A stretch of DNA of 64,000 nucleotides from Microbulbifer sediminum (lineage in GTDB: Bacteria; Pseudomonadota; Gammaproteobacteria; Pseudomonadales; Cellvibrionaceae), in assembly GCF_021729035.1 (NCBI RefSeq), contig NZ_JAJSAP010000005.1, positions 310,001 to 374,000 of the forward strand, written 5' to 3'. The position numbers and the translations under genes are program-made. Numbering within the stretch: the stretch's first letter is position 1; every line of letters starts with the position of its first letter. Under the pieces are notes generated by a model. The model was not told where the DNA came from. It saw nothing but the letters and a program-made list of their open reading frames with translations, and ran no database searches. Below are positions 7,274 through 16,595 of the stretch, in pieces.

Positions 7274-8646
7274 TGCGCAGCCTGTTCTGGAAAATGTTCT
7301 TCGGCGCCTGGGTGACCGCCATGGTGATGGTGGTGACCACCATTTACGTTACTCATATGGCCGAATTCGGCGACCCGCGGCAGAAGGACCGCTGGGAAGT
7401 ATCGGCGATGATGGGTGAACTGACACGTAACCTTCGCCGGGCGCGCCGCCACGGCCCGGAGCATTTTCGCTACTGGCTGGAGCGCCAGCCCCGCGAGTTC
7501 CGCGACCGCGTGTTTGCCATCGCCCCGGACGGCACGGAAATACTCGGGCGCCCCCTCCCAACCGACATGGCGCCATTGTTCCAGAACCTGCATTTTCGCA
7601 ATCGCGAGCTACGCACCATGGTGGACAACAAGCCCACCGTGGGCTTTTTCATCCCCTTGCGGGAGCGCGGCGGGCTGCGGGTTGCCTTCATTGCCGGCAA
7701 GAGCAAGCAAGAGCTGCTGCTGTTGTTCCTGTGGCGCAACTTCTGGCCTATTTTGCTGCTGTCGATGCTTGCCTCCGGTGCCGTCTGCTACTGGCTCGCA
7801 CGCTACCTGAGCCGTCCGCTGGACAAGTTGCGTATCGCTACCCGGCGTGTCGCCGCCGGGGAACTGGACTATCGTGTGTCCCCCGCCCTCGAGAAGCGCG
7901 GCGATGAACTGGCGGATCTCGCGCGGGACTTTGACTCCATGACCGCGCAGGTACAGGAGTCGATGGCGGAGCAGAGGCGCCTGATCAAGGATGTTTCCCA
8001 CGAGCTGCGCTCCCCACTCGCCCGCCTGCAGGTTGCCCTGGGGATCGCCCGGCAGAAGGATACCCACGGCCTGGAAGCAGAGCTGGAAAAGATCGGCAAG
8101 GCGGCGGACTATCTCGAGGAAATCATCGCCGACATACTGTCGTTGCCTGTGGCCGGCGGCGAGGAACGAAAGCTCGACGATGTCGTGGAAATCAACAGCC
8201 TGCTCGGCGCCCTCAAAGAGGACCTACGCCACGAGGCGGGCCTGCGCGGCATTGCCATCGAGCTTTCCACCTCCGGCGGTGAGTTGCTGGTGGCCACCCG
8301 GGGCAGCAGCCTGACGGCGGCACTGGAGAACATCCTGCGCAACGGGATCAAGTACAGCCCGGAAAACAGCCAGGTATCGGCAACTGTACTCGCCGACGGA
8401 AACACCTGCCATATCCGGGTGCAGGACAGCGGTAGCGGCGTGCCGGCGGAGGAGCTCAAGGCCATCTTCCGGCCTTTCTACCGCACCGACGATGCCCGCA
8501 CCCGCGAAAGCGGCGGCGTGGGCCTGGGGCTGGCCATAGCCCAGCGCACCATCCACCTGCACGGCGGCACTATCACTGCGGCCAACGCTACCGGCGGTGG
8601 CCTCTGCGTGGACATCGCCCTCCCCCTGGTGTCACTGGATATGTAA
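7273..8646 (+). CDS. cpxA: Sensor histidine kinase, CpxA-like
   Basis: This is a 457-residue inner-membrane kinase. Transmembrane segments are near residues 8-28 and 155-178, enclosing a periplasmic sensor of about 125 residues. A HAMP linker follows (SRPLDKLRIATRRVAAGELDYRV region), then HisKA with H243 in DVSHELRSPLARLQ and an HATPase domain with ALENILRNGIKYSP, DSGSGVPAEEL and GGVGLGLAIAQR. In E. coli CpxA senses misfolded envelope proteins and phosphorylates CpxR. The periplasmic loop is Arg-rich and only loosely like enterobacterial CpxA, so the signal may differ. Confidence 0.88.
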   Translation: MRSLFWKMFFGAWVTAMVMVVTTIYVTHMAEFGDPRQKDRWEVSAMMGELTRNLRRARRHGPEHFRYWLERQPREFRDRVFAIAPDGTEILGRPLPTDMAPLFQNLHFRNRELRTMVDNKPTVGFFIPLRERGGLRVAFIAGKSKQELLLLFLWRNFWPILLLSMLASGAVCYWLARYLSRPLDKLRIATRRVAAGELDYRVSPALEKRGDELADLARDFDSMTAQVQESMAEQRRLIKDVSHELRSPLARLQVALGIARQKDTHGLEAELEKIGKAADYLEEIIADILSLPVAGGEERKLDDVVEINSLLGALKEDLRHEAGLRGIAIELSTSGGELLVATRGSSLTAALENILRNGIKYSPENSQVSATVLADGNTCHIRVQDSGSGVPAEELKAIFRPFYRTDDARTRESGGVGLGLAIAQRTIHLHGGTITAANATGGGLCVDIALPLVSLDM

Positions 8647-8785
8647 CCGATGTGGGAATGCAGGCCGGCCCGCACGTTGGCCTGTGGCGATCGAGGCGCT
8701 AAACTCCCTGTCTACCCATACCCCGAGACCGGGCCGGCCTGATACACCAGGCCGGATAGGATCGATAATCAAAAAGGCCCTGTAT

Positions 8786-9484
8786 ATGCGCTGGATACTT
8801 TACATCATTGGACTGCTCGTGCTGCTGGTTCTGGCCGGCTTCCTGTTTCCTCGCGAGGTTACCGTTGAACGCAGTGTTTATATCAACAAGCCGCCGGCAG
8901 CGATATTCCCCACGCTGAATAACCTGCGTAACTTCAACAACTGGTCACCGTGGTACTCCATTGACCCCACCACCAGCTACATCATCAGTGGTCCAACCGA
9001 GGGCGTCGGCAACAAGATGTCCTGGAGCAGCGAGAACCCCAATGTCGGTCGCGGCAGCCAGACCATCATCGACAGCAAGCCCAATTCAATGGTGCGCACA
9101 CACCTGGATTTCGGCGCCCAGGGTACGGCCATGGCCGAATTGCAACTGGAACCCCAGGGCAGCGGTACCAATGTGACCTGGACGTTCAGCAGTGACATGG
9201 GCAGCGGCCCCATTGCCCGCTGGATGGGCCTGGTGGTCAAGGATATGGTGAGCGATTCCTACGAGCGGGGCCTGAATAAACTCAAGAAATACATCGAGTC
9301 CTCCACTGACCTGCCGGCGTCCGGGACGGAGATCGACAGCGGCTCCGATGAGGCCCTGGCGCCGGAAACCGGCGGCGATTCCGGCATGGAGACCGACCCC
9401 GGCGATATGGATGAGGGAATGGAGACCGAGATTATCGAGGAAGAGGGCGAGGAAACGCTGGAAGAAAACCGCCACGACCGCTGA
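8786..9484 (+). CDS. Membrane-anchored SRPBCC (polyketide cyclase/START-like) protein
   Basis: This 232-residue protein has one N-terminal membrane helix (WILYIIGLLVLLVLAGFLF, about residues 3-21), then a START/Bet v1-like domain of about 150 residues beginning VTVERSVYINKPPAAIFPTL. The final 60 residues are strongly acidic (many Glu, Asp, Gly and Met). SRPBCC domains bind hydrophobic ligands; no substrate can be read from this one. I took ATG 8786; the frame is open to 8597, but that stretch has no protein-like character. The gap to cpxA is about 140 bases, so it is probably a separate unit. A terminator follows directly. Confidence 0.8.
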   Translation: MRWILYIIGLLVLLVLAGFLFPREVTVERSVYINKPPAAIFPTLNNLRNFNNWSPWYSIDPTTSYIISGPTEGVGNKMSWSSENPNVGRGSQTIIDSKPNSMVRTHLDFGAQGTAMAELQLEPQGSGTNVTWTFSSDMGSGPIARWMGLVVKDMVSDSYERGLNKLKKYIESSTDLPASGTEIDSGSDEALAPETGGDSGMETDPGDMDEGMETEIIEEEGEETLEENRHDR

Positions 9485-9490
9485 GATACG

Positions 9491-9518
9491 AAAGCCCACA
9501 CAAGTGGGCTTTTTTTCG
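9491..9518. terminator. Bidirectional terminator between the SRPBCC gene and rluB
   Basis: AAAGCCCAC and GTGGGCTTT pair around an ACAA loop (9491-9512), with seven T on the plus strand and three A at the other flank. The stem lies 7 bases after the plus-strand stop. It probably serves the SRPBCC gene and possibly rluB, whose stop is at 9555. Confidence 0.85.
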
Positions 9519-9554
9519 TCCGTTCTCGGTAGCGGGCCGAACAGCGGTCACTTG

Positions 9555-10448
9555 TCAGTCCCTGCCCCCGGGCTTGCCATTACCCCCCCTGCCCTGCTGG
9601 GGATGGCGCCGTGGCGCCGCCCGCGGCTTCCGCAACTTACGACGCTGTCGCTGCAGGCTCTGCTTTTCGGCCTGGGTCAACGGGCGCTGCCCCAGCTTCG
9701 GCAGCCCCGCTGTGACACAGAGGTCATCGATATCCGAGGGCTCCATCTCGATCCACTGGCCGACACGCACCTGTGAGGGGATAAATACATTGCCATAGCG
9801 AACCCGCTTGAGGCGGCTGACCCGCACCCCCTGGGATTCCCACAGGCGCCGGACCTCCCGGTTGCGGCCTTCCATCACCACGCAATAGAACCAGCGGTTA
9901 TTGCCCTCGCCACCGCTCTCAACAATATCGGTAAAACGGGCGACACCATCATCCAGCAGCACGCCGGTGAGCAAACGCTCTTTCATCTCGTCGTCCACCT
10001 GCCCCTGGATGCGGACCAGGTATTCCCGGTCGATCACCGAGGAGGGATGCATCAGCCTGTGCGCCAGCTCGCCGCTGTTGGTAAATAGCAGCAGGCCACT
10101 GGTATTGAAATCGAGGCGGCCGACCGAGATCCAGCGACCGGATCGCAGGCGTGGCAGTCGGTCATAGACTGTGGGACGCCCTTCCGGGTCGTGTCGGGAG
10201 CAAATTTCACCCACCGGCTTGTTGTAGAGGATCACGCGGCAACGCTCCTCCTCCTGGAGAGCCAGGCGCTTGCCGTCCAGCTCAATCCTGTCCTCATCGG
10301 TAACCCGCTCACCCAGCTTGGCCACCTGCCCATTGACGGTTACCCTGCCAGCCTCGATGGCGCGCTCCATTTCCCGTCGGGATCCCTGCCCGGCGCGGGC
10401 CAGTACTTTCTGCAGTTTTTCGCCTGCAGGCACGGTACCTTCACTCAT
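9555..10448 (-). CDS. rluB: 23S rRNA pseudouridine(2605) synthase RluB
   Basis: This 297-residue enzyme isomerises a uridine in 23S rRNA helix 93. An S4 RNA-binding domain lies at about residues 10-60. The RsuA/RluB/E/F catalytic motif [12 protein letters not shown] carries the catalytic aspartate D113. Later segments [14 protein letters not shown] and [12 protein letters not shown] are typical of RluB. The last 35 residues are a basic Arg/Gln/Pro/Gly tail, also seen in E. coli RluB. Its start overlaps the scpB stop by four bases, so it is coupled to scpB. It is the last gene of the rnm-yciO-scpA-scpB-rluB run. Confidence 0.93.
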   Translation of the reverse strand: MSEGTVPAGEKLQKVLARAGQGSRREMERAIEAGRVTVNGQVAKLGERVTDEDRIELDGKRLALQEEERCRVILYNKPVGEICSRHDPEGRPTVYDRLPRLRSGRWISVGRLDFNTSGLLLFTNSGELAHRLMHPSSVIDREYLVRIQGQVDDEMKERLLTGVLLDDGVARFTDIVESGGEGNNRWFYCVVMEGRNREVRRLWESQGVRVSRLKRVRYGNVFIPSQVRVGQWIEMEPSDIDDLCVTAGLPKLGQRPLTQAEKQSLQRQRRKLRKPRAAPRRHPQQGRGGNGKPGGRD

Positions 10449-11692
10449 GAATTCGTGGTTTCCGGTTGCACAGTTTCCTGCGATTCGGCTTCATCTGTTG
10501 TTTCAGCTTCCGGTTGCCCGGAGTCCGCGGCGCCACCAAACAGCGTGCTGGCCGGCAGGGAAGCCGCAATGGAATCCCCCTCCCCGGCCTGCGATGCGAC
10601 AGGCTCTGGCTCGCCCATGTCACTGTCCGGGACGCTCTCATGGAGAGTATCGCCGCTGTCCGCCACTTCTGCCGATTCCTCCCCGGCAGCGAGTTCGTCC
10701 CGGGATTGACCGGGGAACGCGGTTTCTGGCGCATCCTCATCCGGAGCGGGCGCACCGGTGTCCGCGTCGCGGGTGCTGTCGCCGGCAGCTACCGGCTCCC
10801 CGCCGTCGGGGTTCTCCTCATCATCGGGCAACAAGGGCGAAATCGCCCTTTCCGCGGTTTCACCCTCGCCGGGCGAGCTGTCGTATTCACTGTCAGCAAC
10901 GGCAGCTGCCTCAGCGGTGCTGTCGCCCGCCTCCTCGGCAGGACCAACCTGGCCGGGTACGGCGGCTTCGGTCTCATCCCCGGGTGACGCAGCCTGCCCA
11001 TCTGCAGCAGCAGCTTCCGGCGTAGTCCCGGCACCACTTTCGGTGCTGCCCTCGTCGCTGGGAGCTGGCTCCGCTCCCTGTTCCCCGGCGGCTTCGGTTT
11101 CCCCCTCGGCCTGCTTCACCGGCGTCCCGTCGCCCAGGTCGAGCGACTGGTTCAGGCTCTCGATATCGCGGATCTCTGCCAGGGTGGGCAGGTCATCGAG
11201 GCTGCGCAGGTTAAAGTAGTCCAGGAATTCCCGTGTGGTCGCATACAGGGAGGGCTTGCCCGGCACATCCCGCTGCCCCACCACCTTGATCCAGCCGCGC
11301 TCCGTCAGCGTCTTGACGATATGGGAGCTGACCGCGACGCCGCGAATCTCCTCGATATCACCCCGAGTAATCGGCTGCCGGTAGGCAATGATCGCCAGCG
11401 TCTCGAGGATGGCACGGGAGTATTTCTGCGGTTTTTCCTCCCACAGGCGATTGACCCAGGGTGCCAGGTCTTCGGGCACCTGGTAGCGCCAGCCGCTGGC
11501 CACCTGGCGCAGTTCGAAACCGCGCTCGGCACAGCTGTCGGCGATATCCTGCAGCACCTGGCGCAGTTCGCTCTTCTCGGGCCGCTCCCCCTCGTCGATC
11601 AGGGACAGCAGCTTGTCTTCGTTCAGCGGTTGTCCCGCTGCCAGCAGGGCGCCCTCAACGATACGGCGCAGCAATTCGGGGGCGATGGTCAT
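10445..11692 (-). CDS. scpB: Chromosome segregation protein ScpB with long acidic tail
   Basis: ScpB is the winged-helix kleisin-interacting subunit of the SMC-ScpAB condensin. Residues 1-185 hold the usual two winged helices ([24 protein letters not shown] is a hallmark stretch, about residues 96-118). The protein is 415 residues, about twice the family norm. The excess, about 186-415, is a low-complexity tail of Glu, Asp, Ala, Gly, Pro and Ser with almost no hydrophobic core. No frameshift is needed to read through the tail, and rluB overlaps its last bases. The tail is probably disordered and may be an acidic interaction segment, which is an inference. Confidence 0.92.
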   Translation of the reverse strand: MTIAPELLRRIVEGALLAAGQPLNEDKLLSLIDEGERPEKSELRQVLQDIADSCAERGFELRQVASGWRYQVPEDLAPWVNRLWEEKPQKYSRAILETLAIIAYRQPITRGDIEEIRGVAVSSHIVKTLTERGWIKVVGQRDVPGKPSLYATTREFLDYFNLRSLDDLPTLAEIRDIESLNQSLDLGDGTPVKQAEGETEAAGEQGAEPAPSDEGSTESGAGTTPEAAAADGQAASPGDETEAAVPGQVGPAEEAGDSTAEAAAVADSEYDSSPGEGETAERAISPLLPDDEENPDGGEPVAAGDSTRDADTGAPAPDEDAPETAFPGQSRDELAAGEESAEVADSGDTLHESVPDSDMGEPEPVASQAGEGDSIAASLPASTLFGGAADSGQPEAETTDEAESQETVQPETTNS

Positions 11693-11782
11693 TTCTCTTT
11701 CTCTGGTCCAACCGGCCCGCGGGCTCCCGCCGCGGGCCTGTCAATATCTATGGTCTGTGTCCGGGCGCTATCCGCCTCGGGC

Positions 11783-12808
11783 TCACTCCGGCACCAGGTC
11801 GACAGCTTCTTCGCCGGCATGGCGAGGGTCCTCGTCGACCGGTTCGGTCACCTGGTCCGGCTCCTGCCCCGCGGCACGTATGTGAATGGGGCCGAACGCC
11901 TCGTTCTGTACCAGCTCAACCAGTGACTCTTTCATCAGCTCCATTACCGCCAGGAAGGTGACCACCACGCCGAGGCGTCCCTCTTCCACCGTAAACAAGC
12001 TGACAAAGGGCACAAACTGGCGGTGGCGGATCCTGTCCAGCACCTGGGTCATGCGCTCGCGGGTCGAGAGCTTTTCCCGCTCCACCTGGTGGCTCTCAAA
12101 CATATCCGCCCGGCGCAGCACCTCGGCCAGCGCCACCATGACCTCCTTGAGGTCCACTTCCGGGTCGGGGCGGGTGATGTTGCGATCCGGGGCCTGTGCG
12201 GCGGCCTGGTGGATATCGCGACCCATTCTGGGCATCTCGTCGATATCCTCCGCCGCCGTCTTGAAGCGCTCGTACTCCTGCAGCCGCCGGATCAGCGCGG
12301 CACGGGGATCCTCCCCCTCCTCTTCCTCCGCCGCCGGTGGCCGCGGCAACAGCATGCGCGACTTGATCTCGGCCAGCATGGCCGCCATCACCAGGTACTC
12401 CGCCGCAAGCTCAAAGCGCATGGCGGTCATCATCTCCACGTACCCCATGTACTGCCGAGTGATGTCCGCCACATTGATCTCGAGGATATCCAGGTTCTGG
12501 CGCCGGATCAGGTATAGCAGCAGGTCCAATGGCCCCTCGAATGCCTCGAGGATCACTTCCAGCGCATCGGGGGGTATGTAGAGATCGGAAGGCAGGTCGG
12601 TGAATGCCTGCCCCTGCACCATAGCGAATGGCATTTCGTCCTGGCGCGGGTGGCCATCGCCAGTACCCCGGGGTTCCGATTCATCGCCCGCGGGGGTGGC
12701 CGCATCGGTATCGCGGGCATTCCCGCCGTCCGCCTCGCTCTTTTCGGCTTCGGCGATCTCGGCGAGCACCTGCTCCTCGGCCTCGGCAATCAACTCTTCA
12801 CTGGACAC
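11783..12808 (-). CDS. scpA: Chromosome segregation protein ScpA (kleisin)
   Basis: ScpA bridges SMC heads in the bacterial condensin complex. The core begins near residue 85 with LEVILEAFEGPLDLLLYLIR and continues through the family segment NILEINVADITRQYMGYVEMM; the C-terminal winged helix is near FVSLFTVEEGRLGVVVTFLA. The first 75 residues or so are an acidic extension (EELIAEAEEQVLAEIAEAEK), longer than in most ScpA. I chose GTG 12808 because GAGGGG lies nine bases upstream; GTG 12817 and TTG 12832 are alternatives. Residues 299-341 form a second acidic stretch. It is followed by scpB after 90 bases. Confidence 0.92.
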   Translation of the reverse strand: MSSEELIAEAEEQVLAEIAEAEKSEADGGNARDTDAATPAGDESEPRGTGDGHPRQDEMPFAMVQGQAFTDLPSDLYIPPDALEVILEAFEGPLDLLLYLIRRQNLDILEINVADITRQYMGYVEMMTAMRFELAAEYLVMAAMLAEIKSRMLLPRPPAAEEEEGEDPRAALIRRLQEYERFKTAAEDIDEMPRMGRDIHQAAAQAPDRNITRPDPEVDLKEVMVALAEVLRRADMFESHQVEREKLSTRERMTQVLDRIRHRQFVPFVSLFTVEEGRLGVVVTFLAVMELMKESLVELVQNEAFGPIHIRAAGQEPDQVTEPVDEDPRHAGEEAVDLVPE

Positions 12809-12874
12809 GCTGCCCACCCCTCGAAAACGCAAACGCGGGATTATACATTGGTACGGCGGTCTGCACCGGGCCCC

Positions 12875-13498
12875 TCAACCGAAAATTTCTTCGAGCGGGC
12901 CGCAGCCCTCCCGGACCAGCTCCGGCTCATCCCCGGTCAGGTCAACCACGGTAGTCGCCTCCAGGCCACAGAAGCCACCGTCAATAACCAGTTCCACCTG
13001 GTGCTCGAGGGTGTCGCGGATATCATAGGGATCGGTCAGCGGCTGGGTGTCGCCGGGCATAATCAGGCTGCAGCTCATCAGCGGCTCGCCGAGACGCTCC
13101 ACCAGTGCCTGCACGATGGCGTTGTCCGGCACCCTCAGGCCGATGGTCTTGCGCTTCGGGTGCATCAGCCGGCGGGGCACTTCGGCGGTGGCCGGCATGA
13201 TAAAGGTATAGGGGCCCGGCGTGTGGTTTTTCAGCAACCGGAACATCTGGTTGTCCACCTTGGCGTAACTGGCCAGCTCGGACAGGTCCCGGCACATCAG
13301 GGTAAAGTTATGCCGCTTGTCCAGTTGCCGCAACGCGCGGATGCGCTCCAGCGCCAGCTTCTCCCCCAACCGGCAACCGATGGCGTAAGCCGAATCCGTC
13401 GGGAACACGATTACCCCCCCGGCCGCGACGATGTCCGCGGCCTGGCTGATCAGCCGACCCTGTGGGTTCTCCGGATGAATCTGGAAAAACTGCGCCAC
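12875..13498 (-). CDS. yciO: YciO-type protein of the Sua5/YrdC/YciO family
   Basis: This 207-residue protein starts with the YciO signature VAQFFQIHPENPQGRLISQA and GGVIVFPTDSAYAIGC. The KRHNFTLMCRDLSE and HPKRKTIGLRVPDN segments belong to the ATP/threonylcarbamoyl-AMP-binding fold. YciO is often labelled threonylcarbamoyl-AMP synthase; the true tRNA t6A enzyme is usually TsaC/Sua5, and YciO activity is reported to be weak. GTG 13498 has a GAGGGGGGGG ribosome site five bases upstream. It follows rnm by 17 bases, as in E. coli where yciV and yciO are neighbours. Confidence 0.9.
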   Translation of the reverse strand: MAQFFQIHPENPQGRLISQAADIVAAGGVIVFPTDSAYAIGCRLGEKLALERIRALRQLDKRHNFTLMCRDLSELASYAKVDNQMFRLLKNHTPGPYTFIMPATAEVPRRLMHPKRKTIGLRVPDNAIVQALVERLGEPLMSCSLIMPGDTQPLTDPYDIRDTLEHQVELVIDGGFCGLEATTVVDLTGDEPELVREGCGPLEEIFG

Positions 13499-13515
13499 TA
13501 TTCCCCCCCCTCTGA

Positions 13516-14427
13516 TCAATGCTGCAACGGGCCCCGGGCCCGCTCGGACGCGCTAGTTTGCCACAGATTCCACACCGGCTCGACGTCCGCCGGCAGGTAC
13601 ACGCAGCCCAGCTCCCGCCAGGGCTGGTCCGGGCGGTGGAAGTCACTGCCCAGAGAGCACCGCAGCCGCGGTCCATGGCGCTCCAGCAGGCGACGCAGGT
13701 CGGCGGTCTGCAACGGGTTCTGGCGCCCACACAGTAGCTCCACCGCCTCGCCGCCCAGGTCCTGGAAGGCCTCCAGCAACGCCCCGAGGCGGGTCCTGGT
13801 AAGACCGTACTTCAGTGGATGGGCAAGGACTGCCGTGCCCCCGGCAGCCCGGATCGACTCGACGGTCTGAGCCAGGTCCGGCCATTCGACCCTGACATCG
13901 CCGGCCTTGCCGGCGCCCAGGTAGCGCTTGAATGCCTGCTGCTCACTCTCCAGGTGTCCCGCCATGACCAGCCAGCGGGCAAAGTGTGGCCGCCCCAGCA
14001 CCCCGTCTCCGGCGACTCCGGTTGCGCCGGCCAGGGCCCCGCTGAAACCGCGTTTCTCCAGGCAGGCGGCGATACGGGCGGCGCGCTCGCGGCGCAGCCG
14101 CCACCGCTGCTCGATGGCGCCCCGCAGGGCCGGGGCCGCAGCATCCACGTTCAGGCCGACAATGTGCACCTGGCGCCGCCCCCAGCTGGCAGTCAGCTCA
14201 ATTCCGGGCACTATTGCCACTCCCTCGGCCTCACCCGCAGCCTCCGCGGCGGCCAGTCCGGCCACTGTATCGTGGTCGGTGAGAGCCAGCAGCGAAACTC
14301 CCTGGGATTTCGCCCTCGACACCAGCGCCTCAGGACTTAAAATACCGTCCGACGCCGTGCTGTGGCAGTGCAGGTCCACCCGGCCCGCTGTGGCCAGCTC
14401 GGCAGGAGTGGAAAGTGTTGTCGCCAT
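13516..14427 (-). CDS. rnm: PHP-domain RNase AM (YciV/TrpH family)
   Basis: This 303-residue PHP metallohydrolase starts MATTLSTPAELA. Metal-site motifs are VDLHCHSTASDG, LALTDHDTVAG, GIELTASW, AVLAHPLKYGLTRTRL and SLGSDFHRPDQPW. E. coli RNase AM (YciV) matures the 5' ends of rRNAs and also hydrolyses 3',5'-nucleotide bisphosphates. ATG 14427 follows GGGAGAAG; the longer open frame to 14610 is Arg/Gly-rich and unlike the family. It is the first gene of the minus-strand run ending in rluB, so the divergent gap to 14706 should hold its promoter. Confidence 0.9.
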   Translation of the reverse strand: MATTLSTPAELATAGRVDLHCHSTASDGILSPEALVSRAKSQGVSLLALTDHDTVAGLAAAEAAGEAEGVAIVPGIELTASWGRRQVHIVGLNVDAAAPALRGAIEQRWRLRRERAARIAACLEKRGFSGALAGATGVAGDGVLGRPHFARWLVMAGHLESEQQAFKRYLGAGKAGDVRVEWPDLAQTVESIRAAGGTAVLAHPLKYGLTRTRLGALLEAFQDLGGEAVELLCGRQNPLQTADLRRLLERHGPRLRCSLGSDFHRPDQPWRELGCVYLPADVEPVWNLWQTSASERARGPLQH

Positions 14428-14705
14428 TGAACTTCTCCCGGGTATCCCCCGGCCGGACAGTGCCGGCCCAGCACCGCCCAAAGCGGAACTTCCAGCCGGC
14501 CCCGTTGTCATATTTGATTCAGTCGCGCCTCTGTCGCGGCCTGGCCGGAAGAGGGACAAGCCCCGGGGCACACTGACCCTTCGGTCCCGGAATCGGAACC
14601 CGGGCATCATTCATTGTACCTCCACAAGGGGTACGGCCGGTCGACAGGCCTTATCTTGCGCAGGAACTGCAGCCGGCTGTCGTGGCATTATCACCGGAAC
14701 CGAGC

Positions 14706-15446
14706 ATGACCGAAACCAATTCCAGTTCAACCGCCCCCCGCGAGGGTGCGACCGGGGCCCGGAAGCCCGAGCGGGAGAGCCTGCTCGCGAACCTGCTGCT
14801 GAATATTGTCATTCCCACCGTGATCCTGACCAAGTTGTCTGGCGATGACTGGCTGGGCACCAAATGGGCGATCGTGGTAGCCCTGGCCTTTCCGCTGGCC
14901 TACGGCGCCCGCGACCTGATGCGCTCGGGCAAGGTCAACTTTTTCTCTGCCCTGGGCGTGATCAGCATCCTGTTGACCGGCGGCATCAGCCTGCTGGAGC
15001 TGGATGCCAAATATATCGCCATCAAGGAAGCGGCCATTCCCGGGTTGCTGGGAATCGCCACGGTCGCCTCACTGTATACTCCCTGGCCCCTGGTCAGGAC
15101 CCTGCTGTACAACGACCGCATCCTCGACACCGCCAAGGTGGCCGAGGCACTCGCCGGCAAGGGCAATGAAGTCGCTTTCGAGCGCACGCTGCAACAGGCC
15201 TCCTGGATGATCGCCGGGTCCTTCTTCCTGTCCTCGACGCTTAACTACATCCTCGCCAAGGTCCTGCTGCAGAGCCCGCCGGGAACCGAGGCCTTCAATG
15301 CTGAGCTGGGTAAGATGACAGCCCTGAGCTTTCCGGTAATCGCACTGCCTGCGACGGTAATCCTGATGCTGGTGCTGTTTTTCCTGTTCCGGCGGATCGG
15401 CAAGCTGACGGGCCTGAAGCTGGAAGAGATCGTCACCCAGCAATAG
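14706..15446 (+). CDS. VC0807-family integral membrane protein
   Basis: This is a 246-residue inner-membrane protein. After about 30 polar residues, hydrophobic segments follow: LLLNIVIPTVILTKL, WAIVVALAFPLAYGA, FFSALGVISILLTGGISLL, EAAIPGLLGIATVASLY, a segment near 165-185, and VIALPATVILMLVLFFLF at the end. The pattern FFSALGVISILLTGG plus IAIKEAAIPGLLG is that of the VC0807 family, whose function is unknown. It is placed just before yciI, where many relatives carry ispZ/yciB (septation protein A); it may be a functional substitute, which is an inference. A GTG at 14682 is an alternative start. Confidence 0.75.
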   Translation: MTETNSSSTAPREGATGARKPERESLLANLLLNIVIPTVILTKLSGDDWLGTKWAIVVALAFPLAYGARDLMRSGKVNFFSALGVISILLTGGISLLELDAKYIAIKEAAIPGLLGIATVASLYTPWPLVRTLLYNDRILDTAKVAEALAGKGNEVAFERTLQQASWMIAGSFFLSSTLNYILAKVLLQSPPGTEAFNAELGKMTALSFPVIALPATVILMLVLFFLFRRIGKLTGLKLEEIVTQQ

Positions 15447-15494
15447 ACATCCAGATTCCAATAATTTTCAACGGATAGAAGAGCACATTAATTC

Positions 15495-15794
15495 ATGTGG
15501 TACGCAATCATTAGTGAAGATGTGGAAAACAGCCTCGAGAAACGCAAGAGCGCGCGCCCGGAACACCTGGCGCGGCTCAATCGCCTCAAGGATGAGGGCC
15601 GCCTGCTGATTGCCGGCCCCTGCCCGGCCGTCGACAGCGAGGACCCTGGCGCAGCCGGTTTTACCGGCAGCCTGGTCGTGGCCGAGTTTCCGTCCCTGGA
15701 GGAAGCCCGCGCCTGGGCGGACGCGGATCCCTATATGGCCGCCGGGGTTTACGCCTCGGTTACCGTCAAGCCTTACAAGCTGGTGCTGCCCTGA
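15495..15794 (+). CDS. yciI: YciI-family protein
   Basis: This 99-residue ferredoxin-like alpha+beta protein starts [18 protein letters not shown]. It contains the family's [24 protein letters not shown], with the conserved His and the Gly-Pro turn, and the [17 protein letters not shown] segment. Haemophilus YciI is structurally known and has a putative His/Asp active site, but no confirmed reaction. It lies 48 bases after the VC0807-type gene, in the customary position near rnm/yciO and septation genes. Confidence 0.88.
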   Translation: MWYAIISEDVENSLEKRKSARPEHLARLNRLKDEGRLLIAGPCPAVDSEDPGAAGFTGSLVVAEFPSLEEARAWADADPYMAAGVYASVTVKPYKLVLP

Positions 15795-15855
15795 CCGGCA
15801 AGCCCGACAACCAAACCGTTTCAATTCACGCAACGATAAAAACAGCTGTATCAAA

Positions 15856-16542
15856 ATGATGAAATCCTTGACCAGCCTGCTCGCCGTGGCCCTGCTCGCC
15901 ACCACCCTGCCCGCCTCCGCACAGAGCGGTGGCACCCGCTATATTACTGACCAGCTGCACGTGCCCTTGCGCTCCGGCAAAGGCAACCAGTTCCGCATCC
16001 TCAACAGCGGCCTGCCCAGTGGCACCAAACTGACACTGCTTGAGGACGCGCCGGAGGAAGGCTGGGCGCGCGTGCGCACCCCCGGTGGAGAAGAGGGCTG
16101 GGTACGCCGCCAGTACCTGGTATCCGATCCAGTCGCCTCGATCAAACTGGAGCGTGCCCAGGCCAACCTGGACCGTTTCGAGAAGATGGAGGGCAACCTG
16201 GGCGGCGAGGTACGGCGCCTGGAAGCCGAGAACCAGCAACTGGAGACCGCCCTGGACAAGCAGGAAGCCAGGTCCGCGCAGCTGGCGAAGGAACTCAAGG
16301 AACTGAAAAAACTCTCTGCCGATGCCGTGGCCCTCAACCAGCGCCACCAGAAGCTGCTCAACCAGCACGAGCTGCTGAAACAGGAACAGGCCATGGCCGA
16401 GGCGGAAATCCAGCGCCTGTCCGGCAGTGAAAGCCATAAATGGTATATGTACGGTGCCATGTCGGTCGGCCTGGGTGCTATTCTGGCGATGATCGCCCCG
16501 CACTTGCGGCCCCGCCGGCGCCGCTCCGAATGGGCGAACTGA
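15856..16542 (+). CDS. Exported SH3-domain protein with coiled coil and C-terminal anchor (YgiM-like)
   Basis: This 228-residue protein has a signal peptide (MMKSLTSLLAVALLATTLP, cleavage probably after ASA). A bacterial SH3 domain (about 28-95) contains RYITDQLHVPLRSGKGN, GWARVRTPGGEEGWVRRQYL. A coiled coil of about 95 residues follows (heptads such as LEAENQQLETALDKQEARSA), then one membrane helix (YMYGAMSVGLGAILAMIAP) and a short RPRRRRSEW tail. This is the architecture of the TIGR04211/YgiM family of E. coli; SH3b domains often bind peptidoglycan. Two adjacent ATGs (15856, 15859) are possible starts. Confidence 0.85.
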   Translation: MMKSLTSLLAVALLATTLPASAQSGGTRYITDQLHVPLRSGKGNQFRILNSGLPSGTKLTLLEDAPEEGWARVRTPGGEEGWVRRQYLVSDPVASIKLERAQANLDRFEKMEGNLGGEVRRLEAENQQLETALDKQEARSAQLAKELKELKKLSADAVALNQRHQKLLNQHELLKQEQAMAEAEIQRLSGSESHKWYMYGAMSVGLGAILAMIAPHLRPRRRRSEWAN

Positions 16543-16595
16543 CCTGATCGTGGCGGGCTCCCCAGTAGCCCGCCCCAGCCAAGGAGTTGGTAAAA

